From: Flavobacterium cheniae
GTDB lineage: Bacteria; Bacteroidota; Bacteroidia; Flavobacteriales; Flavobacteriaceae
Direction of reading: 5' to 3'
Length of the DNA stretch: 64,000 nt
NCBI RefSeq assembly: GCF_004363695.1
Contig: NZ_SNZC01000001.1
Span: forward strand, 48,013 to 112,012
The notes under the pieces: generated by a model
Database searches by the model: none
What the model was told of the DNA's origin: nothing
Seen by the model: only the letters and a program-made list of their open reading frames with translations
Translations under genes and position numbers: made by a program
Part shown: piece by piece, positions 1 through 9,726 of the stretch
Layout of the letters: the number at the start of each line of letters is the position of its first letter
Numbering within the stretch: position 1 is the stretch's first letter

Positions 1-326
1 TCATAAATATCACAGCAAACGAAAGTGGTATCTAAATTTAATTTTTCATTGATTTCTCTAGCTCTTTCAATGGCTTTGTCTGATAAATCAACACCTGTAG
101 CTTTAGCGCCCATTCTCGAAAAAGTCATGGTATCTTGACCAAAGTGACATTGCAAGTGCAATACTTTTTTTCCTTTTACATCGCCAAGTAAATCTAATTC
201 GATACTGTTTAAGGTTGATTTTCCATTAAGAAAACCTTCCATATCATAAAAATCAGAGTCAATGTGCACATCAACTTTGTTGTTCCAAGTTTCTTTATTG
301 ATATTGATGTAATCTTTTGCTTCCAT
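1..326 (-). CDS. Class I SAM-dependent methyltransferase (3' end outside window)
   Basis: Reading leftward from the ATG at 324-326, an open frame runs off the window edge, so only the first ~108 residues are visible. The segment VLHLQCHFGQDTM followed by GAKATGVDLS, around residues 55-80, looks like the SAM-binding motif I and the acidic end of strand 2 of Rossmann-fold methyltransferases. The substrate cannot be told from this part. It is divergent from the immunophilin gene at 399, with about 70 bases between the two starts. The family call is by motif only. Confidence 0.8.
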   Translation of the reverse strand, partial: MEAKDYININKETWNNKVDVHIDSDFYDMEGFLNGKSTLNSIELDLLGDVKGKKVLHLQCHFGQDTMTFSRMGAKATGVDLSDKAIERAREINEKLNLDTTFVCCDIY

Positions 327-365
327 AGTATTCAAATAAGTATATCAAATCTACTATTTATTTTG

Positions 366-373
366 TAATTTTG
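366..373 (+). promoter_or_regulatory. -7 promoter box for the immunophilin gene
   Basis: TAATTTTG matches the Bacteroidota -7 consensus TAnnTTTG. The ATG is 25 bases downstream at 399. I see no convincing TTG -33 element. Confidence 0.6.
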
Positions 374-398
374 CACTTTCAAATTAAAAATCAAAACA

Positions 399-1331
399 AT
401 GGAAAACGGAATATACGCTAAATTTAACACGGCAAAAGGTGCTATTTTAGTAAAATTAACGCACGATTTAACACCAGGAACGGTAGGTAACTTCGTAGGA
501 TTAGCAGAAGGTCAATTAGAAAATTCGGCTAGACCAATGGGAAAACCTTATTATGATGGATTAAAATTTCACCGTGTAATTCCTGATTTTATGATACAAG
601 GTGGTTGTCCTCAAGGGCAAGGAACTGGTGGTCCTGGTTACAACTTCGATGATGAGTTTCACCCAAGCTTAAAACATGACAAGCCAGGTGTTTTGTCTAT
701 GGCAAACGCTGGACCTGGAACTAATGGTTCTCAATTTTTTATTACACACGTTCCTACGAATTGGTTAGATGGAAAACACACTGTTTTTGGTCACGTAATT
801 GAAGGACAGGATGTTGTTGATGCTGTTGCAGGTGACGATGCTTTAGAAAGTATTGAAATCATTAGAGTAGGAGAAGAGGCTCAAAAATGGAATGCAGTGG
901 AAGCTTTCAGAACATTTGAAGGTTCAAGAGAGAAAAGAATTGCTGAGCAAAAAAAAATGGCAGAGGAAGCTTTGGAAAAATTAGCCGCTGGTTTTCAAAA
1001 GACTGAAAGTGGCTTGCGTTACCAAATTATCCAAAAAGGGAATGGTACACAAGCTGAAAAAGGTAAAAAAGTATCAGTTCATTATCAAGGAGCATTAGAA
1101 AACGGACAAGTATTTGATTCTTCATACAAAAGAAAACAACCAATTGATTTCCAATTGGGAGTTGGACAAGTTATTGAAGGATGGGACGAAGGTATTGCTT
1201 TATTAAAAGTGGGAGACAAAGCACGTTTTGTGATTCCTTCTTACTTAGGATACGGTTCTAGAGGTGCTGGAGGAGTAATTCCACCAGATGCAACTTTAGT
1301 ATTTGATGTAGAATTAATGGATGTGAAGTAA
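399..1331 (+). CDS. Dual-domain peptidyl-prolyl isomerase (cyclophilin + FKBP)
   Basis: Catalyses cis-trans isomerisation of prolyl bonds. Residues ~1-160 are a cyclophilin domain, with [23 protein letters not shown] and the [10 protein letters not shown] loop all intact. Residues ~165-200 are a charged helical linker. Residues ~203-310 are an FKBP domain, with [28 protein letters not shown] and the C-terminal strand FDVELMDV. No signal peptide is visible, so it is probably cytoplasmic. Two unrelated PPIase folds in one chain are uncommon; such dual-family immunophilins are known from a few protists and bacteria, Flavobacterium included. It has its own promoter box at 366 and terminator at 1351, so it looks monocistronic. 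Confidence 0.93.
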   Translation: MENGIYAKFNTAKGAILVKLTHDLTPGTVGNFVGLAEGQLENSARPMGKPYYDGLKFHRVIPDFMIQGGCPQGQGTGGPGYNFDDEFHPSLKHDKPGVLSMANAGPGTNGSQFFITHVPTNWLDGKHTVFGHVIEGQDVVDAVAGDDALESIEIIRVGEEAQKWNAVEAFRTFEGSREKRIAEQKKMAEEALEKLAAGFQKTESGLRYQIIQKGNGTQAEKGKKVSVHYQGALENGQVFDSSYKRKQPIDFQLGVGQVIEGWDEGIALLKVGDKARFVIPSYLGYGSRGAGGVIPPDATLVFDVELMDVK

Positions 1332-1350
1332 TTAGTATTCATAATAATAT

Positions 1351-1386
1351 AAAATCCCAAAAAAATTGTTTTTGGGATTTTTTTTT
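1351..1386 (+). terminator. Rho-independent terminator after the immunophilin gene
   Basis: The stem AAAATCCCAAAAA pairs with TTTTTGGGATTTT around a short loop and is followed by a T tract. It begins 20 bases after the stop codon. Confidence 0.85.
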
Positions 1387-1415
1387 ATATTTACCCTTCA
1401 AACAAATCTTGAAGT

Positions 1416-1718
1416 ATGAAAATTAAAATTATTGCAATAGTTCTTTTAGGAACATTTATTTATTCTTGTTCCCCAAAACTTATTCAACCTGAAGCGCCAA
1501 AAGTTGAAGATGCTCCTGTGGTAATTGAAGCACCACTAACGGCAGAACTAGCAGAAGGTAGAACTCTTTTTGTAAATAATTGTGCTAAATGTCACGATTT
1601 ATATAGCCCTAAAGATTTTAATGCAGAACAATGGAAGCCTATCATGTTAAGAATGCAAAAAGAAGCTAAAATTTCAGATGAAGAAAGAGAAAAGATTTAC
1701 GCTTATCTAACAAAATAA
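1416..1718 (+). CDS. Small c-type cytochrome lipoprotein
   Basis: A 100-residue protein. A short hydrophobic leader ends in a lipobox-like FIYSC with Cys18 as the probable lipidated residue. A proline/glutamate-rich tether follows (~20-45), then one haem c attachment site, CAKCH, at residues 56-60. Met77 or Met80 could be the axial ligand. It would sit on the periplasmic face of a membrane as a single-haem electron carrier. No redox partner is adjacent. Terminators on both sides suggest a monocistronic unit. Haem binding is strongly suggested by the motif; the partner is unknown. Confidence 0.85.
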   Translation: MKIKIIAIVLLGTFIYSCSPKLIQPEAPKVEDAPVVIEAPLTAELAEGRTLFVNNCAKCHDLYSPKDFNAEQWKPIMLRMQKEAKISDEEREKIYAYLTK

Positions 1719-1723
1719 AAAAG

Positions 1724-1750
1724 TATCCGTCATATGGCGGATATTTTTTT
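1724..1750 (+). terminator. Terminator after the cytochrome lipoprotein gene
   Basis: TATCCG and CGGATA pair around an inner CATATG palindrome, followed by seven T. The hairpin begins 5 bases after the stop codon. Confidence 0.75.
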
Positions 1751-1787
1751 GGTATTGTTTTTGTATTTTTACCACCAATTCAAGTTT

Positions 1788-2291
1788 ATGAAAACCAAAT
1801 TATCTTTTTTCTTTTTACTATTCTCTTTGTTCTCCTTTGGACAAGTGCCGCATTGTGGGTTTGATTTTACCTCTTATTTAGTTGTAAAAGCCCATGAAGA
1901 AGGAAAAACAGATAATATTCCCGATTTAAAAATTACGTTGGTCAACGAAAAAGGAATAGAAATCATCAACGAGAATAACAAATACAGTTGGAAATACGGT
2001 AATCAAGCTTTAGTTTTTACTCGAAATCATTTAATTAGCAAACCAAACGAAGCTCAGAAATGGTTTTTTCCGTATTCGGGAGACACCTATTTACTTTCAG
2101 TAACCAATACATTTCCTGCTGAAGATTTTTTTATCAAAATTCAAGATACAAAAGGAAAATACAAAGAACAATTAGTGCAATTACAAGCTTTTAATATGTA
2201 CATTTTGTGTTCGAGTGAAAACGAACGCCAAGCCAGAAGTTTCGGACCAAGAAGCAATAATCCGATTGAGGTGATTTTGGAGAGAAAGTGA
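1788..2291 (+). CDS. Secreted protein of unknown function
   Basis: I place the start at the ATG at 1788, not the upstream in-frame ATG at 1734. From 1788 the protein begins with a typical signal peptide (MKTKLSFFFLLFSLFSFGQ, cleavage after about residue 19), while the longer version adds residues translated through the terminator of the preceding gene. The mature part (~148 residues) begins VPHCGFDF and is probably beta-rich and periplasmic or secreted. I do not recognise a family. Two cysteines (near residue 23 and near the C-terminus) could form a disulphide. Confidence 0.75.
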   Translation: MKTKLSFFFLLFSLFSFGQVPHCGFDFTSYLVVKAHEEGKTDNIPDLKITLVNEKGIEIINENNKYSWKYGNQALVFTRNHLISKPNEAQKWFFPYSGDTYLLSVTNTFPAEDFFIKIQDTKGKYKEQLVQLQAFNMYILCSSENERQARSFGPRSNNPIEVILERK

Positions 2292-2312
2292 TTGATTTTA
2301 AATAGTTATTTT

Positions 2313-2981
2313 TTATAAAGATTTATCAATTTCAATTTTTTGAACATAATTATAACCTAAAACACCTTTTGTTAAAGTAAGTACAACCTTTTGATTATTG
2401 CTTATTGAATCATAAAATTCTTTGCTAATGTCTAATCTTTCATTTTTGTCAAATTCAGTATGAATATAAATATTATAAGTATTTCCTCCTCTTGATGTTT
2501 TTGTTATTTTTTTGTAATTAATTTGTATAGGTTGTTTTGAAACTTCAGTATTAAAATTTTTGTTTATAAAAATACAAATGTTAGGCACTAACAAAAAGAA
2601 ACAAATACTAATACCTAGAATATTGTAAAATCTTTTTTCATTATTAAAGCTATAATAATGGTTTAATATGATTGCACAGCAAATACTGAATAATAAACTG
2701 AAAAAAGCTAATTTCCAAAACAGAATGTAGCCACCAAGTGTTTGTTCAAAATCTCTAATAACAAAAAATATAGAGATTACACCTATTAAGGAGATTAATT
2801 CGAAATTTTTACTTTTCTTATGATTTGTTTTCTTCTTACTAATGAGCTTTAATGATAAATCAGATAGATTATAAGATAGCATCAGAAAGCTTGGAATTGA
2901 TAAGAACATATTTCCAAATTCTTTTATTGAAGAAATAAGAAAAAAGAATGAAATAAAAATTAAAGCAATGTTTTTATACAT
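2313..2981 (-). CDS. Multi-pass membrane protein of unknown function
   Basis: 222 residues. Roughly five hydrophobic segments lie within residues 1-142, with a lysine-rich loop (~48-58). A polar C-terminal domain of about 80 residues follows, likely on one face of the membrane. I do not recognise a family. It lies 33 bases downstream of the thioredoxin-like gene on the same strand and may be cotranscribed. Its codon use looks more AT-rich than its neighbours, with runs of Ile, Phe, Lys and Asn, which is weak evidence for accessory origin. Confidence 0.65.
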   Translation of the reverse strand: MYKNIALIFISFFFLISSIKEFGNMFLSIPSFLMLSYNLSDLSLKLISKKKTNHKKSKNFELISLIGVISIFFVIRDFEQTLGGYILFWKLAFFSLLFSICCAIILNHYYSFNNEKRFYNILGISICFFLLVPNICIFINKNFNTEVSKQPIQINYKKITKTSRGGNTYNIYIHTEFDKNERLDISKEFYDSISNNQKVVLTLTKGVLGYNYVQKIEIDKSL

Positions 2982-3014
2982 GTTTTAAATCTTAATAGTT
3001 TGCTAAATACTTTA

Positions 3015-3569
3015 TTACTTCCACTTAATATTACACCCAATACTCGGTTTTTGGTCAGGATTTATTAATCTATTGGTAACCACGCCATCAATAGCGCTAC
3101 GTAAATCTGAACCACTTAATGGAATGCCATTAGCCGGTCTACTGTCGTCTAATTGTCCGCGGTAAACCAATTTATTTTGATTATCGAAAAGATAAAAATC
3201 AGGTGTACAAGCCGCATCGTAGGCTTTGGCCACTTCTTGTGTTTCGTCGAATAGATATGGAAATTCAAATCCGTTTTCAAATGCAAATTCGGTCATTAAT
3301 TCTGGTGCATCTTGAGGATATTTTACCACATCATTACTAGAAATCGCAACAAAACCAATTCCCTGCACACGGTAATCATTCACCACTTTTAGTACTTCTT
3401 CCATCACATGATGCACAAACGGACAGTGATTGCAAATGAACATTACGACCGTTCCTTTTTCGCCTTTGCAATCAGCAAAAGTTTTATATTCATTCGAATT
3501 AGTATCTCTCAAATGAAAATCTGGAGCAATTGTGCCTAATGGTAACATGTTAGAAGGAGTTTGAGCCAT
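3015..3569 (-). CDS. Thioredoxin-fold protein (redoxin/AhpC-TSA family)
   Basis: 184 residues with an AhpC/TSA-like core. The strand VVMFICNHCPFVHHVMEEVL carries a CNHC dithiol where thioredoxins have CxxC. Further on, DAACTPDFYLFD contains another cysteine and the usual cis-proline region. No signal peptide is seen, so it is probably cytoplasmic. A role in thiol-disulphide exchange or peroxide reduction is inferred from the fold; the substrate is unknown. The start ATG at 3567-3569 is followed downstream by the unknown membrane gene. Confidence 0.8.
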   Translation of the reverse strand: MAQTPSNMLPLGTIAPDFHLRDTNSNEYKTFADCKGEKGTVVMFICNHCPFVHHVMEEVLKVVNDYRVQGIGFVAISSNDVVKYPQDAPELMTEFAFENGFEFPYLFDETQEVAKAYDAACTPDFYLFDNQNKLVYRGQLDDSRPANGIPLSGSDLRSAIDGVVTNRLINPDQKPSIGCNIKWK

Positions 3570-3576
3570 TTTAAAA

Positions 3577-3604
3577 TTAGAATTTAGAAATTAGAATTTT
3601 GAAC
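3577..3604. repeat. Degenerate 7-bp repeat array (TTAGAAT type)
   Basis: Four phased heptamers: TTAGAAT, TTAGAAA, TTAGAAT and TTTGAAC. They lie just upstream of the thioredoxin-like gene. A further 10-bp direct repeat, TTGTTCTTGC, follows twice (near 3605 and 3623). This is one of five such arrays in the window. Confidence 0.7.
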
Positions 3605-3701
3605 TTGTTCTTGCAATTGAATTTGTTCTTGCTAATTATACGCACCAAATCTTTTATTGTTACAAAATGCGTCAATACTTTTTTTTAGGATTCCATTTTC
3701 T

Positions 3702-3709
3702 TACTTTTG
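3702..3709 (+). promoter_or_regulatory. -7 promoter box for pyrD
   Basis: TACTTTTG matches TAnnTTTG. It lies 19 bases before the ATG at 3729, which supports that start over the upstream TTG at 3657. Confidence 0.65.
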
Positions 3710-3728
3710 CATCACAACACAACACACT

Positions 3729-4748
3729 ATGTACAAAATCTTCATTCGTCCATTACTTTTCTGTTTCGATCCAGAAAAAGTGCATTATTTTACCTTTTCA
3801 TTCATTCGTTTTCTGAATAAAATCCCAGGTTTTTCTTCTTTATTTCAATCGCTTTACGAAGTAAAAGATGTTCGTTTAGAACGAGAAGTTTTCGGAATTA
3901 AATTCAAAAATCCAGTAGGATTAGCAGCAGGTTTTGATAAAGATGCGAAGTTATATCAAGAGTTATCGAATTTTGGTTTCGGATTTATTGAAATTGGAAC
4001 ATTGACTCCTGTTGGACAAGAAGGAAATCCTAAAAAACGTTTGTTTCGCTTAAAAGAAGACAATGCGATTATCAACCGAATGGGTTTCAATAACGGAGGC
4101 GTTAAAGATGCGGTAGAACGTTTGAAACAAAATAAAGGCGTTTTAATTGGTGGAAACATTGGAAAAAATAAAGTCACGCCAAACGAAGATGCGGTAAAAG
4201 ATTACGAAATCTGTTTCGAAGCTTTGTTTCCGTATGTAGATTATTTTGTGGTGAATGTGAGTTCACCAAACACGCCAAATCTTCGCGAATTACAAGATAA
4301 AAAGCCTTTGACCGAGTTATTACAAACGCTTCAAGATAAAAACAACGCAAAACCAAAACAAAAACCAATTTTACTAAAAATCGCTCCCGATTTAACGGAC
4401 GAGCAACTTTTGGACATCATTGATATTGTAAACGAAACTAAAATTGCAGGTGTAATTGCTACGAATACTACGATTTCTCGCGAAGGTTTACAATCAGAAA
4501 ACAAATCAGAAATGGGCGGTTTATCTGGAAAACCATTAACCAAACGTTCAACAGAAGTGATTCGTTTTCTTTCGGAAAAAAGTAATAAGTCGTTCCCAAT
4601 CATAGGAGTAGGAGGAATTCATACTGCTGAAGATGCGATTGAAAAGTTGAATGCTGGCGCAAGTTTAGTTCAATTGTACACTGGATTTATTTATGAAGGT
4701 CCAGCTTTAGTGAAAGCAATCAACAAAAAGATTTTGGAAAACAGCTAA
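3729..4748 (+). CDS. pyrD: Dihydroorotate dehydrogenase, quinone-dependent (class 2)
   Basis: Oxidises dihydroorotate to orotate in de novo pyrimidine synthesis, passing electrons to membrane quinone. The 339-residue protein has the N-terminal amphipathic extension (residues ~1-45) of class 2 enzymes, then the FMN barrel. Visible motifs are [13 protein letters not shown], the [11 protein letters not shown] active-site loop with the catalytic serine (~178), [10 protein letters not shown] and GVGGI near the phosphate-binding end. I chose ATG 3729 because the longer frame starts inside the promoter region. Another pyrimidine gene, pyrE, lies at 36504, so the pathway genes are scattered. Confidence 0.95.
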   Translation: MYKIFIRPLLFCFDPEKVHYFTFSFIRFLNKIPGFSSLFQSLYEVKDVRLEREVFGIKFKNPVGLAAGFDKDAKLYQELSNFGFGFIEIGTLTPVGQEGNPKKRLFRLKEDNAIINRMGFNNGGVKDAVERLKQNKGVLIGGNIGKNKVTPNEDAVKDYEICFEALFPYVDYFVVNVSSPNTPNLRELQDKKPLTELLQTLQDKNNAKPKQKPILLKIAPDLTDEQLLDIIDIVNETKIAGVIATNTTISREGLQSENKSEMGGLSGKPLTKRSTEVIRFLSEKSNKSFPIIGVGGIHTAEDAIEKLNAGASLVQLYTGFIYEGPALVKAINKKILENS

Positions 4749-4754
4749 AATTTC

Positions 4755-4762
4755 TATCTTTG
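4755..4762 (+). promoter_or_regulatory. -7 promoter box immediately upstream of the HMG-CoA lyase gene
   Basis: TATCTTTG lies only 5 bases before the ATG at 4768, so the predicted transcript would start at or within a base or two of the start codon. It overlaps the gap after pyrD. Confidence 0.55.
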
Positions 4763-4767
4763 AAGCT

Positions 4768-5631
4768 ATGAACGAAATCAAAATTATCGAATGTCCGCGC
4801 GATGCCATGCAAGGCATTAAACCTTTTATTCCAACCGAAAAAAAGGTAAAATACATCCAATCGTTATTGCGTGTAGGCTTTGATACTATTGATTTTGGAA
4901 GTTTTGTGTCGCCAAAAGCGATTCCGCAAATGCAAGATACGGTTGAGGTTTTAGCGCAATTAGATTTATCGGCAACGAATAGCAAATTATTAGCCATTAT
5001 TGCTAATACACAAGGCGCTCAGAATGCATCCCTTCACAAAGAAATTCAATATTTAGGTTTCCCTTTTTCAATTTCGGAGAACTTTCAAATGCGTAATACG
5101 CATAAAACCATTGCTGAAAGTTTAGTGACATTGCAAGAGATTTTAGAAATCGCAGATAAATCGAATAAAGAAGTGGTTACCTACATTTCAATGGGCTTCG
5201 GAAATCCGTATGGAGATGCTTGGAACGTGGAAATAGTAGGCGAATGGACTGAAAAATTGGCGAATATGGGTGTAAAAATTCTATCGCTTTCGGATACAGT
5301 TGGAAGTTCAACTCCAGAAGTTATTGATTACTTGTTTTCTAATTTGATTCCGAAATATCCAAACATTGAATTTGGAGCACATTTACACACTACGCCAGAC
5401 AAATGGTTTGAAAAAATTGATGCGGCATACAACGCAGGTTGTCGTCGTTATGATGGTGCCATTCAAGGCTTTGGTGGTTGTCCAATGGCAAAAGATGATT
5501 TAACTGGAAACATGCCAACGGAAAAATTATTATCGTATTTCACTACCAAAAGAGAAAACACGAATACCAGTCCAATGAGTTTTGAAAGTGCTTATAACGA
5601 AGCGACAAAATTATTTGGCGAGTTTCATTAA
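4768..5631 (+). CDS. Hydroxymethylglutaryl-CoA lyase-like enzyme
   Basis: Cleaves HMG-CoA to acetyl-CoA and acetoacetate, as in leucine or ketone body catabolism. The 287-residue TIM barrel of the HMGL-like family begins IIECPRDAMQG, with the metal- and substrate-binding Arg-Asp pair. It has the metal-binding histidine pair in GAHLHTTPDKW and the glycine loop with catalytic cysteine, GFGGCPMA. Length fits bacterial HMG-CoA lyases. The gene ends convergent with the P-type ATPase gene, overlapping it by four bases. A related aldolase-type lyase activity cannot be excluded, but the GCPMA loop favours HMG-CoA lyase. Confidence 0.88.
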   Translation: MNEIKIIECPRDAMQGIKPFIPTEKKVKYIQSLLRVGFDTIDFGSFVSPKAIPQMQDTVEVLAQLDLSATNSKLLAIIANTQGAQNASLHKEIQYLGFPFSISENFQMRNTHKTIAESLVTLQEILEIADKSNKEVVTYISMGFGNPYGDAWNVEIVGEWTEKLANMGVKILSLSDTVGSSTPEVIDYLFSNLIPKYPNIEFGAHLHTTPDKWFEKIDAAYNAGCRRYDGAIQGFGGCPMAKDDLTGNMPTEKLLSYFTTKRENTNTSPMSFESAYNEATKLFGEFH

Positions 5632-8129
5632 GCTGATTTTCTTCGCTTAAAAACTTTATAAATTTCTACCCAAAGCACCGAAATACTTCCCACTAAAACA
5701 CAGATTCCTATTTGGGTTACACTTACCATTTCAAACAAGAAGAAGTTGGAAAACGCAGGAATAAATAGCAATAATCCAGTCATTAGAATGGTGATTCCAA
5801 TGATTAATCCCACCAAGTTATTTTTGTACTGAATTGTTTTAAAAATCGAATAATAAAACGAACGATTCGCTAATGTTAATACGATATTAGAAGTGATTAA
5901 TGTTAAGAAAATCAAAGTTCTAGTGCCATTTTCGGACATGCTTTCTCCAATAGCATATTGATACATAAATAACAATCCTAATGTAATTACCAATCCTTGA
6001 ATGATGCTTATCAATACTTCTTTTAAGTTGAAAAAAGTAGTGGTTAGTGGTCTAGGTTTTTGTAGCATCAGATTGTCTTCCATAGGCTCGTTTTCGTAAA
6101 TGATAGAACAAGTTGGACCCATTATAATTTCCAAGAAAATAATATGAACTGGCGTAAAAATATTCGGATATATCCAACCCAAAGCCAATGGAATAAACAC
6201 AATTAAAATAATCGGAATATGAATGGAAATAATGTATTGAATTGCTTTTTTAAGGTTGATATAAATTTTTCTTCCCATAGCAATGGCATCCGTCATTTTT
6301 TCGAAATTATCATCTATAAGAATTAAATTGGCGGCTTGTTTGGCAATTTCAGTTCCTTTTTTGCCCATTGCAATGCCAATATGTGCCGATTTTAAAGCGG
6401 GTCCGTCATTTACGCCATCACCAGTCATGGCAACGATTTGGTTATTCGCTTTTAACGCTTGAATGATTTTAAGTTTGGCTTCTGGAAACATTCTGGTGAA
6501 AATAGCGGTTTCCATAACTTTTTCTTTCAAAGTCGCTTCATCCATTGCCATTAATTCGTCGCCATTCAATACTTTATCAGCATTTTTAAACCCGACTTGT
6601 CTTGCAATTGTAGAAGTGGTTTCGGCATTATCACCTGTTACTATTTTTACTTGAATTCCGGCTTTGTAAAACGTTTCAAAGACCGCTTGAATATTGTGTT
6701 TTGGTGGATCATAAAAAGCAACTAAACCTTTAAAGTTGAATTTTAATGCTTGTTGAGTTTCCGGATAATCCGTTCCAGAAAAGTCAGAAACACCAACTCC
6801 TAAAACTCGGAACCCTTTTTGCGTCATGGCTTTCATCGCAGTTAAAATCTGATTTTTTTCAGCTTCACTCAAATGACTGACTTCGATTAAAGCTTCTGGT
6901 GCTCCTTTTGCAGCGATGATTTTTTTACCTGATTCGTTTTCGAAAACGTGTGTCATCATTGGAGGTTTTCCACTTAACGGATATTCGTGAACCAATTTAA
7001 AATTTGGTCTTTCGTCGTCGCTTTCAAAATTGGAATACGCTTCATGAATCGCAATTTCCATAGCATCAAACGGAATAGGTTCGCTTGACCACATGGCGTA
7101 ATTCAAAACTTCTTCGGCTTCTGTTGTTAATTTATCTTTTGTATCAATAATCGTATCAGAATCAAAAAGATACAATTCGGCCAAACTCATTTTATTTTCG
7201 GTAATGGTTCCGGTTTTATCGGTACAAATTACAGTGGCACTTCCCAAGGTTTCAACAGTTTTGGTTTGTTTGGTGATGATTCCCATTTTCATCAAACGCC
7301 AAGCGCCTAAAGCCATAAATGTAGTAAACGCAACTGGAATTTCCTCAGGAATAACGCTCATTGCTAAGGTTAGCGCTTTTAATAAACTATCTAAAACAAT
7401 TCTTGAATTGTAATAATTAATGCCCCAAACGATTCCGAAAATCACCAAACCAATGATGGACATTTTGGTAACGAAATTGTTGATTTGGATTTGCAAAGGC
7501 GTTTTTTCGTCTTCAATAGCATTTAAACTCGAACCAATTTTTCCTAGTTGCGTGTTTTTTCCAATAGCTGAAATTTCGCAAATTGCAAGTCCTGAAGCCA
7601 CAATCGTGCCTTGAAAAACTTGCTTGTTTTCGGATTCATTAGATTTAAAAACCGATAAAGATTCACCTGTTAAAATAGATTCGTTAACTGAAAAATCGTT
7701 GGAGGAAAGAATAATTCCGTCTGCAGGAATAAATGCACCTTCTTCTAGCTGAACGCAATCACCAATGACAATTTCTTCCGTTGGAATTTCTATGATTGTA
7801 CTGTTTCGAATGACTTTACATTTGGGTTGTGATAATTTTTTCAAAGCTTCAATCGCATTCCGACTTCTGGATTCTTGAAAAACTGAAATTGCAATTACAA
7901 ATACAATTGCAATAGCCATAAAAATACCATCACCATAATCTCCTGTAATAAAATAAACGCTTGTAGCGGTAAACAATAAAAGAAACATAGGTTCCTTTAC
8001 AATGTCTAATAACGAATTTAAGAAGTGGTTTTTTTTAGTATGTTCTACGGAGTTAGTACCGTGAATTTTTGCGGATTCTAAAACTTCTAAATCGGTTAAA
8101 CCTGTACTTGTTTTTTTAGAATCGCTCAT
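5628..8129 (-). CDS. Cation-translocating P-type ATPase (P2-like)
   Basis: ATP-driven cation pump in the inner membrane, 833 residues. It has the actuator loop LTGES (~153-157), the phosphorylated aspartate D304 in CTDKTGTITENK and the hinge MTGDGVNDGPALK. The soluble N domain lies between ~310 and 570, and a C-terminal membrane bundle follows. The membrane segment before the P domain carries PEEIP (~261-265) where Ca2+/Mn2+ pumps of the group usually have PEGLP, so the transported ion is uncertain. The cation ATPase N-terminal region is short. The stop codon overlaps that of the convergent HMG-CoA lyase gene. Confidence 0.9.
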   Translation of the reverse strand: MSDSKKTSTGLTDLEVLESAKIHGTNSVEHTKKNHFLNSLLDIVKEPMFLLLFTATSVYFITGDYGDGIFMAIAIVFVIAISVFQESRSRNAIEALKKLSQPKCKVIRNSTIIEIPTEEIVIGDCVQLEEGAFIPADGIILSSNDFSVNESILTGESLSVFKSNESENKQVFQGTIVASGLAICEISAIGKNTQLGKIGSSLNAIEDEKTPLQIQINNFVTKMSIIGLVIFGIVWGINYYNSRIVLDSLLKALTLAMSVIPEEIPVAFTTFMALGAWRLMKMGIITKQTKTVETLGSATVICTDKTGTITENKMSLAELYLFDSDTIIDTKDKLTTEAEEVLNYAMWSSEPIPFDAMEIAIHEAYSNFESDDERPNFKLVHEYPLSGKPPMMTHVFENESGKKIIAAKGAPEALIEVSHLSEAEKNQILTAMKAMTQKGFRVLGVGVSDFSGTDYPETQQALKFNFKGLVAFYDPPKHNIQAVFETFYKAGIQVKIVTGDNAETTSTIARQVGFKNADKVLNGDELMAMDEATLKEKVMETAIFTRMFPEAKLKIIQALKANNQIVAMTGDGVNDGPALKSAHIGIAMGKKGTEIAKQAANLILIDDNFEKMTDAIAMGRKIYINLKKAIQYIISIHIPIILIVFIPLALGWIYPNIFTPVHIIFLEIIMGPTCSIIYENEPMEDNLMLQKPRPLTTTFFNLKEVLISIIQGLVITLGLLFMYQYAIGESMSENGTRTLIFLTLITSNIVLTLANRSFYYSIFKTIQYKNNLVGLIIGITILMTGLLLFIPAFSNFFLFEMVSVTQIGICVLVGSISVLWVEIYKVFKRRKSA

Positions 8130-8203
8130 TGTAATTGAAATATTATTTATGCAAGTTACATAATTTATTCTTAAAAGAAATAGATTATTCGTCTAAGTTT
8201 TAC

Positions 8204-8211
8204 TATATTTG
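8204..8211 (+). promoter_or_regulatory. -7 promoter box for guaB
   Basis: TATATTTG matches TAnnTTTG and leaves a 5' leader of roughly 25-30 bases before the ATG at 8244. The leader is A-rich and has no Shine-Dalgarno sequence. Confidence 0.65.
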
Positions 8212-8243
8212 CACGCAATTTAACAACAACTACAAATTGCACC

Positions 8244-9716
8244 ATGAAAGCACACACAACTAAAATCGTTGGCGAAGGCCTTACTTACGACGATGTTTTG
8301 CTTATTCCAAATTATTCAGAAATTTTACCACGCGAAGTTAGTATTCAATCGAAGTTTTCGAGAAATATTACTTTGAATGTTCCTATCGTTTCCGCAGCAA
8401 TGGATACGGTTACAGAAAGTTCTATGGCAATTGCTATGGCACAAGAAGGTGGAATCGGCGTGTTGCACAAAAACATGACTATTGAGCAACAAGCAGCGAA
8501 AGTAAAGAAAGTAAAACGTGCAGAAAGCGGTATGATTATCGATCCAGTAACGTTGCCTTTAACAGCAACTGTGGGTGATGCGAAAATGGCGATGAAAGAA
8601 TTTAGTATTGGTGGAATTCCAGTAGTAGATGAAAACGGAATTTTAAAAGGAATTGTTACCAATAGAGATTTACGTTTCGAAAAAGTAAATACCCGTTCAA
8701 TTTTAGAGGTAATGACTTCTGAAAAATTAGTAACGGCTGCTCAAGGAACAACTTTGCAAGAGGCAGAGGGAATTCTTCAAGAAAATAAAATTGAAAAATT
8801 ACCAGTAGTTGACAACAATAATAAATTAGTTGGTTTAATTACCTTTAGAGATATTACTAAATTAACGCAAAAACCAATTGCTAATAAAGATAGATTTGGT
8901 CGTTTACGCGTGGCTGCCGCTTTAGGTGTAACAGCTGATGCAGTAGATAGAGCAACGGCTTTAGTAAATGCTGGTGTTGATGCTGTTATTATTGATACCG
9001 CTCACGGACATACAAAAGGTGTGGTAGATGTATTAAAAGCGGTGAAAGCGAAATTCCCAGATTTAGATGTAGTAGTTGGAAACATTGCTACTCCAGAAGC
9101 AGCATTATATTTAGCACAAAATGGAGCTGATGCAGTGAAAGTTGGAATTGGTCCAGGTTCTATTTGTACGACGAGAGTTGTAGCTGGAGTTGGATTTCCA
9201 CAATTTTCAGCAGTTTTAGAAGTAGCTGCGGCGTTAAGAGGAACAGGAGTTCCAGTTATTGCTGATGGTGGAATTCGTTATACAGGAGATATTCCAAAGG
9301 CAATTGCTGCGGGAGCTGATTGTGTGATGTTAGGTTCACTATTAGCAGGAACAAAAGAATCGCCAGGTGAAACGATTATTTTTGAAGGAAGAAAATTCAA
9401 GTCGTACCGTGGAATGGGTTCTGTGGAAGCGATGCAAGAAGGTTCTAAAGACCGTTATTTCCAAGATGTAGAAGATGATGTTAAGAAATTAGTTCCAGAA
9501 GGAATTGTAGGTCGTGTGCCTTACAAAGGAGAATTAAACGAAAGCATGCAACAATTCATTGGTGGTTTAAGAGCCGGAATGGGATATTGTGGTGCAAAAG
9601 ATATACCAACCTTACAAGAAACTGGGCGTTTCATTAGAATTACAGCAAGTGGTATTGGCGAAAGTCACCCACACAATGTAACGATTACAAAAGAAGCTCC
9701 GAATTATTCGAGATAG
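8244..9716 (+). CDS. guaB: Inosine-5'-monophosphate dehydrogenase
   Basis: Oxidises IMP to XMP with NAD+, the committed step to guanine nucleotides. At 490 residues it has the usual length. The barrel begins [11 protein letters not shown] tandem CBS pair is inserted at ~97-210. The catalytic loop [15 protein letters not shown] has Cys308. The flap and C-terminus contain [19 protein letters not shown] and [12 protein letters not shown] promoter box lies 33 bases upstream. A 7-bp repeat array begins 10 bases after the stop, and no terminator is obvious before the following unknown gene. Confidence 0.97.
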   Translation: MKAHTTKIVGEGLTYDDVLLIPNYSEILPREVSIQSKFSRNITLNVPIVSAAMDTVTESSMAIAMAQEGGIGVLHKNMTIEQQAAKVKKVKRAESGMIIDPVTLPLTATVGDAKMAMKEFSIGGIPVVDENGILKGIVTNRDLRFEKVNTRSILEVMTSEKLVTAAQGTTLQEAEGILQENKIEKLPVVDNNNKLVGLITFRDITKLTQKPIANKDRFGRLRVAAALGVTADAVDRATALVNAGVDAVIIDTAHGHTKGVVDVLKAVKAKFPDLDVVVGNIATPEAALYLAQNGADAVKVGIGPGSICTTRVVAGVGFPQFSAVLEVAAALRGTGVPVIADGGIRYTGDIPKAIAAGADCVMLGSLLAGTKESPGETIIFEGRKFKSYRGMGSVEAMQEGSKDRYFQDVEDDVKKLVPEGIVGRVPYKGELNESMQQFIGGLRAGMGYCGAKDIPTLQETGRFIRITASGIGESHPHNVTITKEAPNYSR

Positions 9717-9726
9717 TTTTAGTGTT

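Noticed and set aside
1734..1787. Upstream ATG for the secreted protein gene
   Set aside because: It lies within the terminator of the previous gene and adds residues before a normal signal peptide that starts at 1788.
3657..3728. Long N-terminal extension of pyrD
   Set aside because: It crosses the promoter box; ATG 3729 gives the known class 2 N-terminus.
5628..5631. Fusion or frameshift at the HMG-CoA lyase/P-ATPase junction
   Set aside because: The genes are convergent and their stop codons simply share four bases; both proteins have normal ends.
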